Assembly: GCA_036023115.1 (NCBI GenBank)
Contig: JAYKKT010000041.1
Span: 4,489,501 to 4,553,500 of the forward strand
Source of the DNA: Brasenia schreberi
Taxonomy: Eukaryota > Streptophyta > Magnoliopsida > Nymphaeales > Cabombaceae
Direction of reading: 5' to 3'
DNA length: 64,000 nucleotides
How positions within the stretch are numbered: position 1 is the stretch's first letter; each line of letters begins with the position of its first letter. The position numbers and the translations under genes were made by a program. Positions 23,570 to 36,618 of this stretch are shown piece by piece. The notes under the pieces were generated by a model that was not told the origin of the DNA, ran no database searches, and saw only the letters and a program-made list of their open reading frames with translations.

Positions 23570-25719
23570 TGTAGATGTGAAATTTTTACTCCAAACCTAT
23601 ATAGAGAATTGAAGGGAAACTTTCAATTCTACTTCGTGTGCGAGCGTGCCACCTAGTTTCTAAAAACTAGCAAAAGTTAAATCCGATTGGGCGATTGTAG
23701 ATAAGCGAGCTCTTTTCGCTTTAGGTCTTCTTGAACCGATGCTAAAGGGTCAACCTAAGCGCTTAGGGATTCTAAATAGATAGGTGATATTTCAAATTCA
23801 TGTAAAAAAAAGGTGTTGAAAAATGACAAGTTAGTACACAAAGTTTTAAGTTAAAAAATGTATAAGTTCTTAAAAACAGAAAACTCTATTTTCAGGACTT
23901 ATTCTCGAATCCCTTTAAATGCCTTAAAGACCTCCAAAAATCACCAAAATTTTACAAGACTAAGCCTGAGATGTGAGAGTCTAGAATATTTTTCATATTT
24001 GCATTCGGGGTTATAATGTTGTAGAATTAATTCAAAGAAGTGTCTCTGCTCAAACACTCGAAGTAGTTCTATCACAGAAATACAAATGCTCGAAGATGAG
24101 CCTGTATCTCGGTATTCAGAGTTATAAATTTAGTGAATTTGGTTTGGTTGGAAAGCTATGAATGCCCAATGAACTAAGAATCACTGATTTTGGGTGCCTA
24201 CAGACAGAGTTATGGGATGAATACTCAAGATCTGTTGTAGGAAAACTGAATGGTCAGACAATTTGTAATTTTTTTCCTAATCTTGCACCATTTTAATTAC
24301 GTGGTTGCACGGCCCTAAAATTCTTAAAAATTTTATTAGGAGTGGGCCTATGTGTGTAGATATAGTGTGCAAAATTTATGAGGGTTTAGAATAGTGGTTT
24401 AAAAATGAAAAATTAGACAATCAATGTATGCAAGGATGCTGAAAATCAATTTTGAGGTTTTAGAACATACGTGATACAAAACTCACGCGAATAAAAGTGC
24501 AACAATACAATATACCGAAATTAAATGCTGAAGGGAAATGAATTGAAATGTATCTAATAGCTTAAGCATAGAGGGTAAAAAAAAATATAGTGTTTATAAC
24601 ATATATTAGGGTAAAATTAAGAACTCAAACACATAGAATGCATAAGCAAAGGAAAGGGAAATTTCAGCACATCTACTTCTATTACATCGTAGGGCAAGAC
24701 AAAGCTCCATTAATACAACCCATTTTCAATCGAATAATAAGAAGAGATGAGGATTTAATCAAGTTAGAACCACCACTTGCCCGGATTCCCTTGAGATGAC
24801 CTCCAAAAATGATGCTCGATCCTCTTTTTCCTCACTTTTTACTCAATTCTCTCACTCAAACCCAAGAGCATTGATGCTAACACCCTCTTTCCTCTCTAAG
24901 CCTTTGCCTAGGAGCCTATTCTCTCACTTCAACAACCCAAAGTACAGCAACTCTCAAGATGATGAAGATGATTCACCCCCCCTTGGCCTTTATTTAAAGG
25001 CAAGGGGGGCCTTTCTAGGCCCTTCCTTGGGGCGGGCGGCCCAAATCCAAATCTAATCCAATTCTTCATCGTGTTTATATGGAAGAGAGAGAGGAGTGGT
25101 CCCCTTTTGTTCAGCCATGGACCAATCCCATGTGGGCTGGTTGTGGACTTGATTGGGTGCACCTAACCATGTCCGACTAGGTGCTTGAACCTTCCAAGTT
25201 CAAACGACCGACTCTTGCTTCTTCGAGTGGCTTCATTTGTTGATTTCTCCACTTGATCAAGGCTAGGTAGAAAGATGATTTGATAAATTTTGGCCCAAGG
25301 ATGTAGGATGAACAAGGCTAGAAAAATTCCGATATTGGTTGAATTAAAAACATTCAGTTCAAGTAAGGCTTGATGTTTAATTCAAGTCAATCATGTCTAT
25401 GATTTGGTTGAAGTGGGCTGGGTTTTATGAGGCCATCCACCTTGATTTGATCTTGGGTGAGGATATGCTTTTGACTTGATCTCTTTCCTTGATTTCCGGT
25501 TTGTCCTTTGCAAAATCGTCCCTAGCTGGAGGCGGGCCCCACCTGTCAACCTGCTTTACTCAAATCTTCTGGGTTTTATACTTTTAACTTTATTTCGAAA
25601 CATTTTAAAATCTTTGTGTTAAAGATTTAAAATCTTCATTTTAAAGCTAAAAGATTTAAAACAAGTCAACTTTTGAATTTTGGAGTATTTTCAAAAACAA
25701 TTTATTTACGGTGTTTACA
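23570..25719 (-). repeat. solo LTR nested in the previous LTR, opposite orientation
   Basis: On the minus strand it starts TGTAAACACCGTAAA at 25719 and ends CATCTACA at 23570. Flanks are GAACC (23565-23569) and AAACC (25720-25724), a 4/5 target duplication. A TATA-like TTTAAATAAAGG lies near 24991-25002. Length is 2.15 kb, shorter than its host because part of the purine-rich middle is missing. Confidence 0.8.
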
Positions 25720-25958
25720 AAACCAAGGGCCCATTTATGCACCAAGTGGCGGGCTGCACCTAGCCTTGAACCACATCAAGTGGGGGCTACTTCTAGACCG
25801 CACCTATACCACTCCAAGGCCGAACCATGGCTTGGGCGGGCTGCATCAAGGGTTCATTTTGACCAAGAGGGGGACCACCCATGTGCTCCCATGTGAGCCC
25901 ATGAAACCCCTAGAGGATGCCAAGAGAATATTCCTCATCTAGAGGGTTCCCTTAAGGT

Positions 25959-25966
25959 TATAAATA
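25959..25966 (+). promoter_or_regulatory. TATA box of the outer solo LTR
   Basis: TATAAATA follows the conserved TCCC-TTAAGG context. The equivalent positions in the sister copies also carry TATA-like motifs (32021-32028; minus strand about 6250), so this is probably the LTR promoter. Confidence 0.6.
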
Positions 25967-27572
25967 CAGCCCTTGGGGGTTGGTTTGAAGGAGAAAATCA
26001 AGATAAGTTCCAACAAAAGAGAGAGGGAAAGGAGAAGAAAGAGCTCCCCAAGCCAAGGTAGTCGGCCAACCCATCGCCGACCAATGTCATCGTCCAAAGT
26101 CTTGAATCAAGGTCAATTTCTCCCTTCTTTCCTTTCCTTCTTTGATTTTCTTCTTCAATTTCATTCAACTCAAGCTGTAATTAAGGAGCAATTGTCTTCA
26201 AAGCATTGTAATATTTAAGGCGATTTGCTGTAAATTTACATCAAAGGCAACCAATAAGATCATCCATCACTTGATTTTTGGTGGCATCTATCTCAATATA
26301 CATTGTACCGTATACACTCTCATCTCTTCTATACTTAAAAGATATATTAATTTCTCTTGATTATTGCAATTCCTCTTTAATAAAATATGAAGCCATAAGA
26401 GAGGCATTAGCACCCAAGTTTTACATGCAATGATATGAGTATGTAAATTACTCTTATGATAGATTCAAGGTCTATAAGATTGTGTAGGGGCAGGCGGGCA
26501 AGGGGTTATGATCGCATATATATCGAAAAGATCTATCCTCCTCGAGAGAGATGCCCCGAGATTTTATATGTAGATGAGCTACCTCCCCAAATAGACATAA
26601 GTCCTCAACCTAAATTTCTGTGGATGATCAGTAAAACATTAAAAGATCATCTTGATGCATCCAACAACCTCTTAAACAAAAAACTTTATTTTCACCATTT
26701 TATATCTGTTTGATCATTGAATTTTCCAAATCTTGTTTGTGAGCTAAAAATTCCAAAAATCAGTCTCAATCTCAATCACACATTGACAAACACTAAATAA
26801 AAGTTTCAAAAATTTTAGACGTGTGTAAGGTCAGTAATAAAATTAGAGAAAACCAAATATAAACCGAGATAGAACCTCACTACACTCCACATCCTCTAAC
26901 AAAGCTTGGGTAAAACTCTCTTAACTCTATCTGCATAGATTCAAAAATTTTAAAAATGGTTTCTTGCAAAGCTAATTTCCATATATTTCCAACAATTTTA
27001 TAAAAATCCAAAGTCTACGAGCAGAGATATAAGTATTTTTCTAAACCTCTATATTTCTGTTATAGAGTTTGTCTCGAGTTCCAAGGTTGAGAATTTCTTG
27101 GATTTAATTATGCTCATCCTTAGAATAAAAAATCAAAATAAGAATACCCTAATAAGCTTCACACTATCCCTAGCCTAGGTAAATGTTTGAGGATTTTTGG
27201 GTCCACACAAAATTCCAAAAACTTTCAATCATCGGTTGGTGATAACAAAACTTGTTCTGTTTTTCAAAACTGAAATTGAATTTTACCAGGGGAATGATCA
27301 AACGGTTTGAGAAAATCCATTTTCAAGTGAAAATTTGTTTGAAAAACATATCGGATCATAAATCACTTTTTTAACCATCTAAGTTTACCCTTGAGCACTG
27401 GTTCAAGAAGGCCTACAATGATTAGAACCCACTTGTCCACAATCGCCAAAGAAGTCAGAAAAATCATCTTTGCAAGTTTGAGCAAACTTGTTGGCAAGCT
27501 CGCGCTTTATTTTTGCAAATTAGATTTTAAGTCAATCTATAGACGAAAAATTTTATTTACATCAACACAAGG

Positions 27573-27675
27573 TAAATGGAATGTTGTTTGGTTTATTATG
27601 AACAAAATGGGCTTCTTTGAACAATGGATTCACTTGATGAAACAATGTGTATCATTAATAGAGACCCAATGATAT
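27573..27675 (+). pseudogene. L1-type LINE reverse transcriptase, right part
   Basis: KWNVVWFIMNKMGFFEQWIH with LMKQCVS continues the L1 RT directly after KAYD at 22248 (family pattern KAYDxVxWxFLxxxMxKMGF). Bases 27676-27860 have no recognisable LINE blocks. Confidence 0.78.
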
Positions 27676-27939
27676 TGAAAGGTCATGGTTTTTGTTACTT
27701 CTGATCTTCTTGTGAAATTTGACAAGGGAATCTTTCGTTATCTTGGAATTTCTTTCGGTTTTCGTAAATACATAAAGGAAACCTTTTATATTCACAAAGG
27801 AGTTTGAAAAATGGTTACAACATTTAAAAGGAGAAATTACTTTTCATTGGAGGTAAAGAAGTTTTGGTTAAGTGAGTTGGGGCCACCCTACCTATGTATA
27901 GTATGTTATGTTTTAAGTGTGCTAGGCATTCTGCGAAAC

Positions 27940-29040
27940 ATGGAAGCATAACTCACTAGACTTGAAAAACTAGTGGGCATAGATGTTGCTATTGCTCATA
28001 TTGTAGAGAGCCTTGACTGCTTGTCGAGAGATTTGCATTCTACAGTACAAGAACTCAAACACCATATGGATGTTTGGTGAGAACTCGTGCAATGTGGTGA
28101 ATGATCAACTAGAGTGCTTGAAGCAATGCCTCCAATAGATAGAGAATATTGTGATAACCCAACTACAAAAGCTCGAGAAAAGAGTTGTTTCACCATCGCC
28201 AAAGAGATGGGCTTATAAGCAATCTAAGATAGAGATATTGGCTCAATTAGAGGGAGTATAGTATAGGTTTTCAAATGGGAATAGATATGAAAATGGTGTG
28301 GAGTGGAGAGCCCTTGATGCATCAATGTCGGCTAACCTAAGACTTTTACTTGTGGTCGTGATCCAGAGGTGTTGGAAAATATCCTATACCAGATGGATTT
28401 GTGCCTAGAGGTTGGAGAGTTCAATGATGAAGAATTCAAGTTGGCAACGATAGACAAATTCCTCGAAGACGACATCATGTTTTGGTGTTGCAGCATGATA
28501 GATGATACTAAAGATGAATATTCTCATATCAACGCTTGGGACAACTTCAAGTGGGCGACACATGAATACTTGCTCCCATGGAGCACCAAAGTTGTCACCA
28601 AGAAGAAACTTGATGGCTTGAAACATACTAGATACCTATAGAGCTATATTAAAGAATATCAAATGTTAATTCTAAGCATTTGAACCATGATGATGGAAGA
28701 TATTGTTTAAGTTCCTCAATAGGTTACAACACTAGGCAAAGCAAGAGTTGAACATGGTGAACTCAAAGACCCTTTCTGAAGCAATGATGGTAGTAAAAAC
28801 AACTTACTAATAACCACAGAAGGGATGACAAAACAAAGTCTTGCAATAAAAGGGATTATGACAAAAAATGGAGGACAAGTATGAAGAATATAAAAAAAGG
28901 GCAACAACTTGCTTGGGACTTGTAACAATCATAAGGAAAAGGAAAAGAATAATAAACAAGAAAGGTGACAAAGGCAAGGAAACTTTAAGATAAAAATGTT
29001 AGTATTGTGGCAGATCACACTACTCCATCGAGTGTTAATA
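27940..29040 (+). pseudogene. chromovirus gag with zinc knuckle
   Basis: An N-terminal coiled-coil-like part (RLEKLVGIDVAI, LDCLSRDLHSTVQELKHHM) precedes the retrotransposon gag domain at about 28369-28641. That domain shows YQMDLCLEVGEFNDEEFKLA, LEDDIMFWC, INAWDNFKWATHEYLLP and LDGLKHTRYL. A CCHC remnant (YCGRSHYSIEC) lies near 28995-29030. In the family gag forms the particle and binds RNA. Confidence 0.8.
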
Positions 29041-29049
29041 TAAGGAAGA

Positions 29050-30375
29050 CGGATTTGTGTGTGCTAGCAATACTATGCAAAAAATGAAGCCAATGAAAAT
29101 AGAACCGAGGATGGGAGCACTTCATATGCTAAACACATTGGAGTTTGATGGTAAGACCTCTACAACCACATCATTGCAAGAATTTAATGTACCTAGATAT
29201 GACTTTGAATGGGAAAGTTGCTACCAATTTGGTAGTCAAAGTTACTCACAACTTCAAATGCCCAAAAGAGGCAAGGTGTTTGGAGTTAAAAGTTGTAGGA
29301 AAGGTTGTTGGATGAAAGTTGTGAAGTTAGTAGCCAAACCCATTAAGAGGGGGGCATTGGATGTACCGATTAAGTTAGGAAGCTAGATGGTTCTCACAAA
29401 CTTCACTGTCCAGGTTGTGGATGCTATCATGGATAGTTGTACTACGACTATAATTCTTGAGTGAAAGTCAAGCTAAGATGTGACCCTACTCCAATGTGAT
29501 GGCTATCATGGATAGCCTGACCCCTATAGTGTGCACTTAAATCTATGGGATATGGACAAGTGTGGCTATATTTAGCTCTGTAGCTAAAGAAGTGTATGAA
29601 ATAAGGGGAGAACACCTTCATTATTGCTTTATAGGAACCTGAGCTGGATATCATGTTGCTGAAGTTCGGAGATGTGATGTCCGCTAAACTCTCGAACAAG
29701 TTGCCTCCTAGGCGAGAGGTAGATCATCAAATTAAGTTGGTGCCTAATGCTAAACCACCAGTGATGGTGCCATATTACATGGCTCTTGTCGGAAAAGAAG
29801 AGATTCAAGTAATTTAATGAAATGGTAGCTACAAGAATCATTTGACTATCAAAATCTCCCTTACGTACATCACTACTATTTCAAAGTATCCACTACCTCT
29901 CATCACGATGTGTCGAAGAGGCTCCACATGGACTATTGAGCATTAAACAAGGCAACAATGAAAAACAAGTATCTACTACCTCTCATCACAAATTGTTTGA
30001 TCAATTGGGGAAAGCCCGTGTGTTTTCAAAGTTGAATCTTCGATTAAACTATTGGCAAGTGCACATTGCAGAAGGAGACAATGTGAAGATGACCTGCATC
30101 ACAAGTTATAGAGCCAAGGAATTATTCATCATGCCGTTCGGCTTAACGAACACCCTTTCTACCTCTCATCCTTGATGAAGAGGATTTTCCACCTATTGCT
30201 TGACCATTTCGTAGTGGTATACTTAGATGACATCATGGTATACAATGCCTCTATTCTATGACATATTCACCCTCTATGTACTATGTTCAAGATCTTAAGA
30301 GATAATGAATTATATGATAAAAGGGAGAAATGCTTGTCCTGAAAGCTAGAGATAGAATTCTTTGGACATATGATG
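29050..30375 (+). pseudogene. chromovirus protease and reverse transcriptase, N-terminal part
   Basis: Spacer words (MGALHMLNTLEFDGK) precede a protease region that has lost its DTGA motif but keeps LGSWMVLTNFTVQVVDA near 29376-29430. RT begins with KLPPRREVDHQIKLVP (about 29700) and MVPYYMA. At 29990-30170 come FDQLGKARVFSKLNLRLNYW and the MPFGLTN block. The catalytic YLDDIMVY lies near 30220, followed by KREKCLS and IEFFGHMM, where the solo LTR begins at 30381. Confidence 0.85.
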
Positions 30376-30380
30376 TAACC

Positions 30381-33265
30381 TGTAAATACCAAAAAAAAAT
30401 GCAAAAGATTTGATCTTTTAAAATTATGCCTTTTCAAGAAAAAATGTGTTTCTTGGTCTTTTAAGGGTTTTTAATTAAAGACACCTTAAATGAACTCATT
30501 TTTGTTCCCAAATTTTGTAGGAGCCTCAAAATAAGCATACTTTGTACCCCTCTCAAAAAAATCCAATTTTGACAAAAACCCAAAAAAATGACTACTCTGC
30601 CTTCAATGCCAAATGGACGAAATTCTGCTATTTCAAATGATTGCTTTCAAAGAAATGATGATTTCAAATGATCTTATTTAAAGAAATAAATGAAAATGAG
30701 ACATTGGGAACCAAACTTGCAAAATGATAAATTTCCAAAATTTCAAAACCTTTGAAATTCAAATCCAAACAAAGACCTCAAAAGCTCACCCGATCAAGGA
30801 TAGTCCTACTCCGAGACTCTACAACCATCTAAGGGTTATAGTGGTCTGAGACACTACACCCAATGGTTAAAGAGGTTTGAGACCCTACACCCTTCAAAAG
30901 GGTTAAATTGGTCTCACACCCTACACTCAACAAGGGGTAAAGTGGTTGAAACGGTAAAGACTAACTCACAGAGCGAAAATAGGTCACCCATGCAAACAAA
31001 ACAGGAGATGAGACTTAGTTGTTCTCCAAAAGTATTTGAAGATTTCGTTAAACTCAATATTTTTAAATATAAAATAAATAGTTTTAAGGAAAATATTTGA
31101 AACCATATCTAAAACCAAAATCAAACAAAGCAGAATTCTTGAAGGTTAAGATAAAGCAAGAGAGCTAGATGAAATAGAGGTCCTCAAACAAATGGATCAA
31201 AGCAAATCAACTCAATTTAAATTGGATGACATGGGCAACCAACATGAAATCAAGTCAAAATGGTCTTATGATCAAGCCCAAAACCAAATCAAATGAACAC
31301 ATGCCACAAGCCAAAAATCAAATCAAAATGGCTACAGGACTAAGCCGAAGATGAGCTCAAGCTAATAAAGGGTCACGTTAAAAAGCCCACGTCAAATTCA
31401 ATCAAGTCAAAGGAATCAATTCAGGGCCAAGTCAACAAAGCTCAATTCAAGACCCATTCAAGAGGGCTCGATCCAATCCTATTTACAATGAAGCTAGACC
31501 CAAGTTCAAGCTAAAGTGGCTACATCAAATCAAATCAAGGCAAGGTCAAGGAACCCACATGGTCAAGACATGGGCTAGGATGAACCAAGGCCGCCCCCAA
31601 GAAGTGAAGGGTGTCATATGACCAAGGCACACAACAAGACTTGGGTTCGATCAAGGTGAGTCAAAATCAAAGAACCACACTTGAGCCAAGTCAAGACATA
31701 AATTAGGATGGGCTAAGGTGAGTCAAAGGTGAGAGCAAGACCCACATCAAGCCAACAAGCAACCACTCAAGGTCGCCTATGATCGAGACCAACACCAAGA
31801 CGGGTTAGGGTGATTCGAGCTCACCTAGTCGTGCCCAAGCAAGACACAAGCCATGTGGGTTACACCAAGCCCACATGGGTTAAGAGGGGACCACTGTCCA
31901 GCCCCACATGCACTCATGTACAGACATGAATCATAATTTTCCTTAGATCAAATCAAAATTGGATTGAATATCAAGCCAAAGCTCCAACCCACGGAAGGGT
32001 GTAGAGGCCCCCTTGAAATCTATAAATAGGGGTCTTGAGGGCCTGACAAAGGGAGGAAAAATAAAAGAAAAACCCAAGAAAAAACTCAAAGGAAAATCAA
32101 GGGAGAAAATTGCAGCAAAGAGAGAGAGAGAGAGAAGAGGAGAGGAAGGAGTCGTCTGAGGAGAAGGTGATGCCCCTTCACCAATCGACCATCTTCAACC
32201 CTTCCAAGGCATCCATTTGAGGTCGATGTCTTCCCTTCTTTGCTTTGCTTCTTTAATTCTTTCAATTCCATTCAATTTAGGTTGTAATTAAGGAGCATTT
32301 GACTCTAAATAAATGTAATATTTTAAGGGGAGGTGCTACCAAAATCTGTCCAAGTTTATGTGTAACAATCGCCTCTTATGTGTTTGATTTATGATTTGTT
32401 CCTACCCCAATATACATTGTAAATTTTATACTCTCTAACCCCCTCTATTATTAAGTTATATGATACTTTACTTTAATTATTGCACTTCCTCTTTTGTTGA
32501 AATTGTTGTATACGATCATTTAATTTGTTAGAAATTGGTCGGATGCATCTATTAATTTCTTAAAACCGAAAACTTGTTTTTTGCATTTTGCATCCATCTA
32601 ATTGCCGATTTTTCCAGCCCTGCTCTACGATCAAAATATGTTGAAACTTGACACACATATTTTTTACACATAGACCAACACTCTATAAAATTTATAAGAA
32701 TTTTAGGAATGTGTAAGGTCATGAATAAAATTGGGAAAACTAAATATAATAGGAACATAACTTATCTCACTTTACATCCTACAATAGAGGTTTGTAAATA
32801 TCCCTTATCTCTCTCTATAATGATCCAAATTCATTGAAAATAGTCTCATTGGAAAGCTGACTTTCATTTCTAACTTGACTACATCAAAATCTAGTACTGC
32901 ATGAAGAGATAAAGTCACTTATTTAAGCCTCTATGTTTCTGTCATAGGGTATGTCCCGAATTTGAGAGCAAAAGACTTCACTCATTTAATTATGTACATC
33001 ATCCAACAACCAAAACAAAAATAGTAAAGGAATCTACAAACATGGGCTACCTCAAGTTAAATTTTGAAGATTTTTACAGATCGAATACTACCACAAAAAT
33101 AGAAAAATAAGTTCTGAAAATAAAACCATTTTCTGTTTTCCAAGATTAAAGTTGCTTTTGAGAAAAAAATAAACTCATGATTTTGAGATACTTGGTTTTC
33201 AAAACTTATCGGATCTTAAAGTAATCTTACAGGCATCTGCGCTGACCCTTAAGCGTCGATTTAAG
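30381..33265 (+). repeat. Tat-like LTR, 3'-truncated, inserted in the chromovirus
   Basis: It begins TGTAAATACC and follows 22249 onward, then the reverse complement of 7197-5000. It includes the block containing GGATTGAATATCAAGCCAAA (about 31960). It stops near the GACCCTTAAGCGTCGATTTAAG block, about 170 bp before the expected CATCTACA terminus, and LINE sequence follows at once. The 3' end and any target duplication are therefore lost. Confidence 0.8.
32021..32028 (+). promoter_or_regulatory. TATA box of the LTR at 30381-33265
   Basis: TATAAATA, followed by GGGGTC and a GA-rich leader (GA run near 32119-32133), matches the layout in the sister LTRs. Confidence 0.6.
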
Positions 33266-33296
33266 AAACGAGATATCAAGGTATCCATAGAAATGG

Positions 33297-35150
33297 GTAT
33301 ATTAGTAAAGATGCATTAGGATATCAAGGTATTCATAGAAACTTTGGTTTTGGAGATATAAATGAAGGTAGGGAGATTTTAAATTTTACTATGGTATTGA
33401 TTTTTTTATAATCAATACAATCTTCAAAAAATGAGATGAACATTTAATTATTTATAAGAGTGGCTTATCATAAACATAAATTGATTATTTTGTTTGTAGG
33501 AAAAAGGATAGATCGTATTGTAAAGATTGCAAGGTAATTCTAAGAGAAAGTTTAACCACCCAACATCAACTTTTAGTTAGAGGTGAAAAAGTGGACAAAA
33601 AAGAAAAGAGTGCATCGAACTATTTGGACTAAATGGTGGAACCTCAAAAGCAAGAAAGAAAGTATATTTAAACATAAAGTCCTTCAAGAGATGCTTGAAA
33701 TTATATTGGTACACCTTTTGATATGTGGAATAATATGGCTATACATATTAGGAAAGTGACAAAACATGTGTTACGTGAATCTAAAGGAGGTGTACCGGCA
33801 CAAAAAGAAGCTTGGTGGTAGAGTGAAGTTGTGCAAAATAAAATCAAGGCAAAGAGGGCATGTTATAAATTACATTATTCTAAGAAGACTAGTGAAACTT
33901 TAGAGGTTTATAAAAAAATAAAAAGAAAAGCGAAAAAGGCAATTAGTGAAGCCAAAACTAAAATTTGAGGGGATTTATATAAAAAAACTCAACTCAAAAG
34001 AGGGTGAAAGAGATATTTTTAGGATAGTTAGGGCTAGAGATAAGAAAGCTATGGATCTTAATTTTGTTAGATGCATCAAAGACGAAGATAAAAAAATTCT
34101 AGTGGCAAATGATGATATAAAAATAGATGAAAAAACTATTTTTATAGGCTTTTTAATGAAAATAAAGATGGTAGTATTAACTTAAGAGAGTTAACCAAAT
34201 CAGAAAAGTATATAAACCACAATTTCTATCAATATATTCAAAAGAATGAAGTCAAAGAGACTTTTAAACATATGAAGGGTGGTAAATCTATAGGACCACA
34301 TAATATTCCTATAAAAGTTAGAAAAATCCTAGGAGAGGGAAGAATCACTTGGCTCACAATACTATTTAATGAAATATGGAGAAACTAAAAGATGTCCAAG
34401 GAATGGAGAGCGAGTACACTTATAACCCATACACAAGAACAAGGGAGATATTCAAAATTGTACAAATTATCGAGGCATCAAGTTAATGAGTCATACTATG
34501 AAATTATGGAAAAGAATTATCGAATGTAGGTTAAGACAAGTATTGAGTATAGTAGAGAACGGATTTGGATTTATGTTAGACAGATCTACTGTTGAAGCAA
34601 TTTACCTTTTGAGACGTCTTATGAAATATTTTTGAGAAAAAAAGAAAGATCTTAACATACCATGTATTCTTTGTGACAAGAAGATATCATTAAGGTTAAA
34701 AGGTAAATGTTATAAAGCAGCAATTAGACATACCATGTTTTATGGTTCTGAGTGTTGGAGAATTAATCATCAACATGTACAAAAGATGTTTGTGATAGAA
34801 ATAAAAATGTTGAGATGGATGAGTGAAATACAAGGAAAGGCCGTATACATAATGAGGTTATTAGAAACAAATCTGGAGTGACACCAATAGAGGATAAAAT
34901 GAGGGATTATCATTTAAGATGGTTTGGACATATAAAAAGAAGATAAAAAGAAGCACCTATAAGAAGGTACGAAGAACTAGATTTTGAAAGTATTAAAAGA
35001 GGTATAGGGCGGTCACAAACATGTTGGAAAGAAACAATAAATAATGATCTAGCTTATATTGAGTTAACTGCTAACTTGGTACATGAAAGGACTCTGTGGA
35101 AACAAAGAATCCATGTAGCCGACTGCGGCTAGTATGAAAAAAGGCTTAGT
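33297..35150 (+). mobile_element. RTE LINE, 5'-truncated and rearranged (copy 2)
   Basis: It starts inside the endonuclease region ([20 protein letters not shown]) and runs to the family 3' end (GGCTTAGTTGTTATTGTTG) at about 35150. RT is present but lacks the central catalytic part: sequence jumps near 34655 from the FRAKKKDL position to the [14 protein letters not shown] position, deleting the FADD motif. Stops are frequent. A 24-bp partial repeat of GATATCAAGGTAT words lies at its 5' junction (33271-33340). Confidence 0.88.
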
Positions 35151-35179
35151 TGTTATTGTTGTACACTGAAAGATGAAGA

Positions 35180-36590
35180 CAAGAAACATTCTTATCAAAT
35201 ACAAAATGATCTACTTGACTACACTTGTACCTTCTTGGAGAATGATGGCATGGCTAAGAAGTTGAAGGCCTTGATCGATGAGGATAATACTAGAAAAAAT
35301 TGAACTCAAGATAAATTATTATTGACTAAGAGTGGATGTATCTACATGCCTCACATCAGAAGTCTAATGCAGGATATCTAACGAGAATGCCATGACTCAT
35401 CATGCACAACGCACCTTGAGATGGAAAGATTGCTCATCTTGGTGGAGCGCACTTACTATTAGCTTAAGATGGGAAGTCACATAGAGATGTATGTGCATAT
35501 GTGTTTGATCTTTCAGCAAGTCAAAATTGACAATCAACAACAAATAGGATTACTCGAGCCTCTACAAGTACTTTGTCAATCATGAGAGAGCATCTCAACA
35601 TTTTGAATCTGTTGTCGTCGAATGAATGTGAGTCTATCATTGTGGTGGTAGACATATCTTCTAAGTATAGGGTGTTTGTGGTAGTTCTCATGAATTGCAT
35701 TGTCAAGCATACCATAAAACTCTTCATAAAAGTATAGTCAACTATTGGAGACTAGTGGCCAACATCATAAGTAATAGGGGTGCATGTTTCACTAGCAATT
35801 TCTGGAGAGAAGTCTTTCACCTTCTAAGGTTGAAGCTCGTCTTCTCTATAAGTTATCACCCCAGATGAATACACAAACTAATCGAATTAATGCCTTACTC
35901 AAAGATTATCTAAGGCTCTATATGAACCAGGAGGATTGGCCGACTGGCTCGATATTGCCCATTTCCTGTACAAACTACATCGAAGTGAATCGATGGAAAA
36001 AAGGCACTTCAAGATGGCCACTTAACACCAACCATATACCCTACACTCTTGTAGCATAATATGCATGAAAGACCCTAATTACAAACACCATTTACACGGA
36101 GCAACATAATATTGCTCACACTCTCCTTGTGAAGGTAGTGAAGTGTATGAAGAAGTAGATATATATGAAGAGACATGTTTTTGAATTTAAGGTCAGTGAC
36201 CAAGTCCTTATGAAGTTACACCCCAAACAAATGAAATCTTTGTAGGCAACATGCCTAATTGATCTCTAAGTATGACAATCCCTATACTATTGTCAAAATG
36301 GTGAGTAATTGGGCATACAACTAAATATTGAAGAACCTTGGGACTTATCATGTGGACATGGAAGAAACAAGCAACAATGACTAAGTGCATGCACCCGAGT
36401 CCTTGAGAACCCTGAGAGCAAAGGAAGTGGAATGGATCCTTGACCATATGGAAGATAAAAGAGGACACATCCCATATTACCTCATCAAGTAGATGGGATA
36501 CGAAGAAGAAGATGCAAGCTGGGAAAAGAAGTTGATCGTCCATTAGTTCTCGAAACATATTAGATAATATCATTTGTGTGTGGGTTTGCC
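35180..36590 (+). pseudogene. chromovirus integrase with C-terminal chromodomain
   Basis: The integrase zinc region survives as MPHIRSLMQDI, ECHDS, then YVHMCLIFQQVK (35350-35525). Core-domain words follow: MREHLNILNLLSSNECESII with VVVDISSKYRVFV, and TNRINALLKDYLRLYM with WP. The chromodomain at about 36427-36545 reads VEWILDHMEDKRGHIPYYLI, a stop, then MGYEEEDASWEKK. The chromodomain targets integration to marked chromatin in this lineage and justifies the chromovirus call. Confidence 0.85.
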
Positions 36591-36618
36591 ATGGACGTCA
36601 AATGTTTAAGTAGGGAGA

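Larger units (their letters stand above)
22249..27567 (+). repeat. solo LTR of the Tat-like family, split by a second LTR
   Basis: It begins TGTAAACACC at 22249 and ends ATTTACATCAACA at 27567. The flanking 5-mers are CTAGG (22244-22248) and CAAGG (27568-27572), a 4/5 target duplication within the L1 RT. The LTR is continuous if 23570-25719 and its duplicated AAACC are removed: left part 22249-23569, right part 25725-27567. A TATA box (TATAAATA) lies at 25959-25966. No internal region lies between LTRs, so I read this as a solo LTR left by recombination. Confidence 0.78.

Noticed and set aside
24590..25162. Open frames with Pro/Ser-rich or basic products
   Set aside because: They fall within the inner solo LTR (23570-25719) and have no counterpart in other copies.
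36208..36573. 121-codon minus-strand open frame
   Set aside because: It is opposite the integrase C terminus and chromodomain, whose motifs read on the plus strand.
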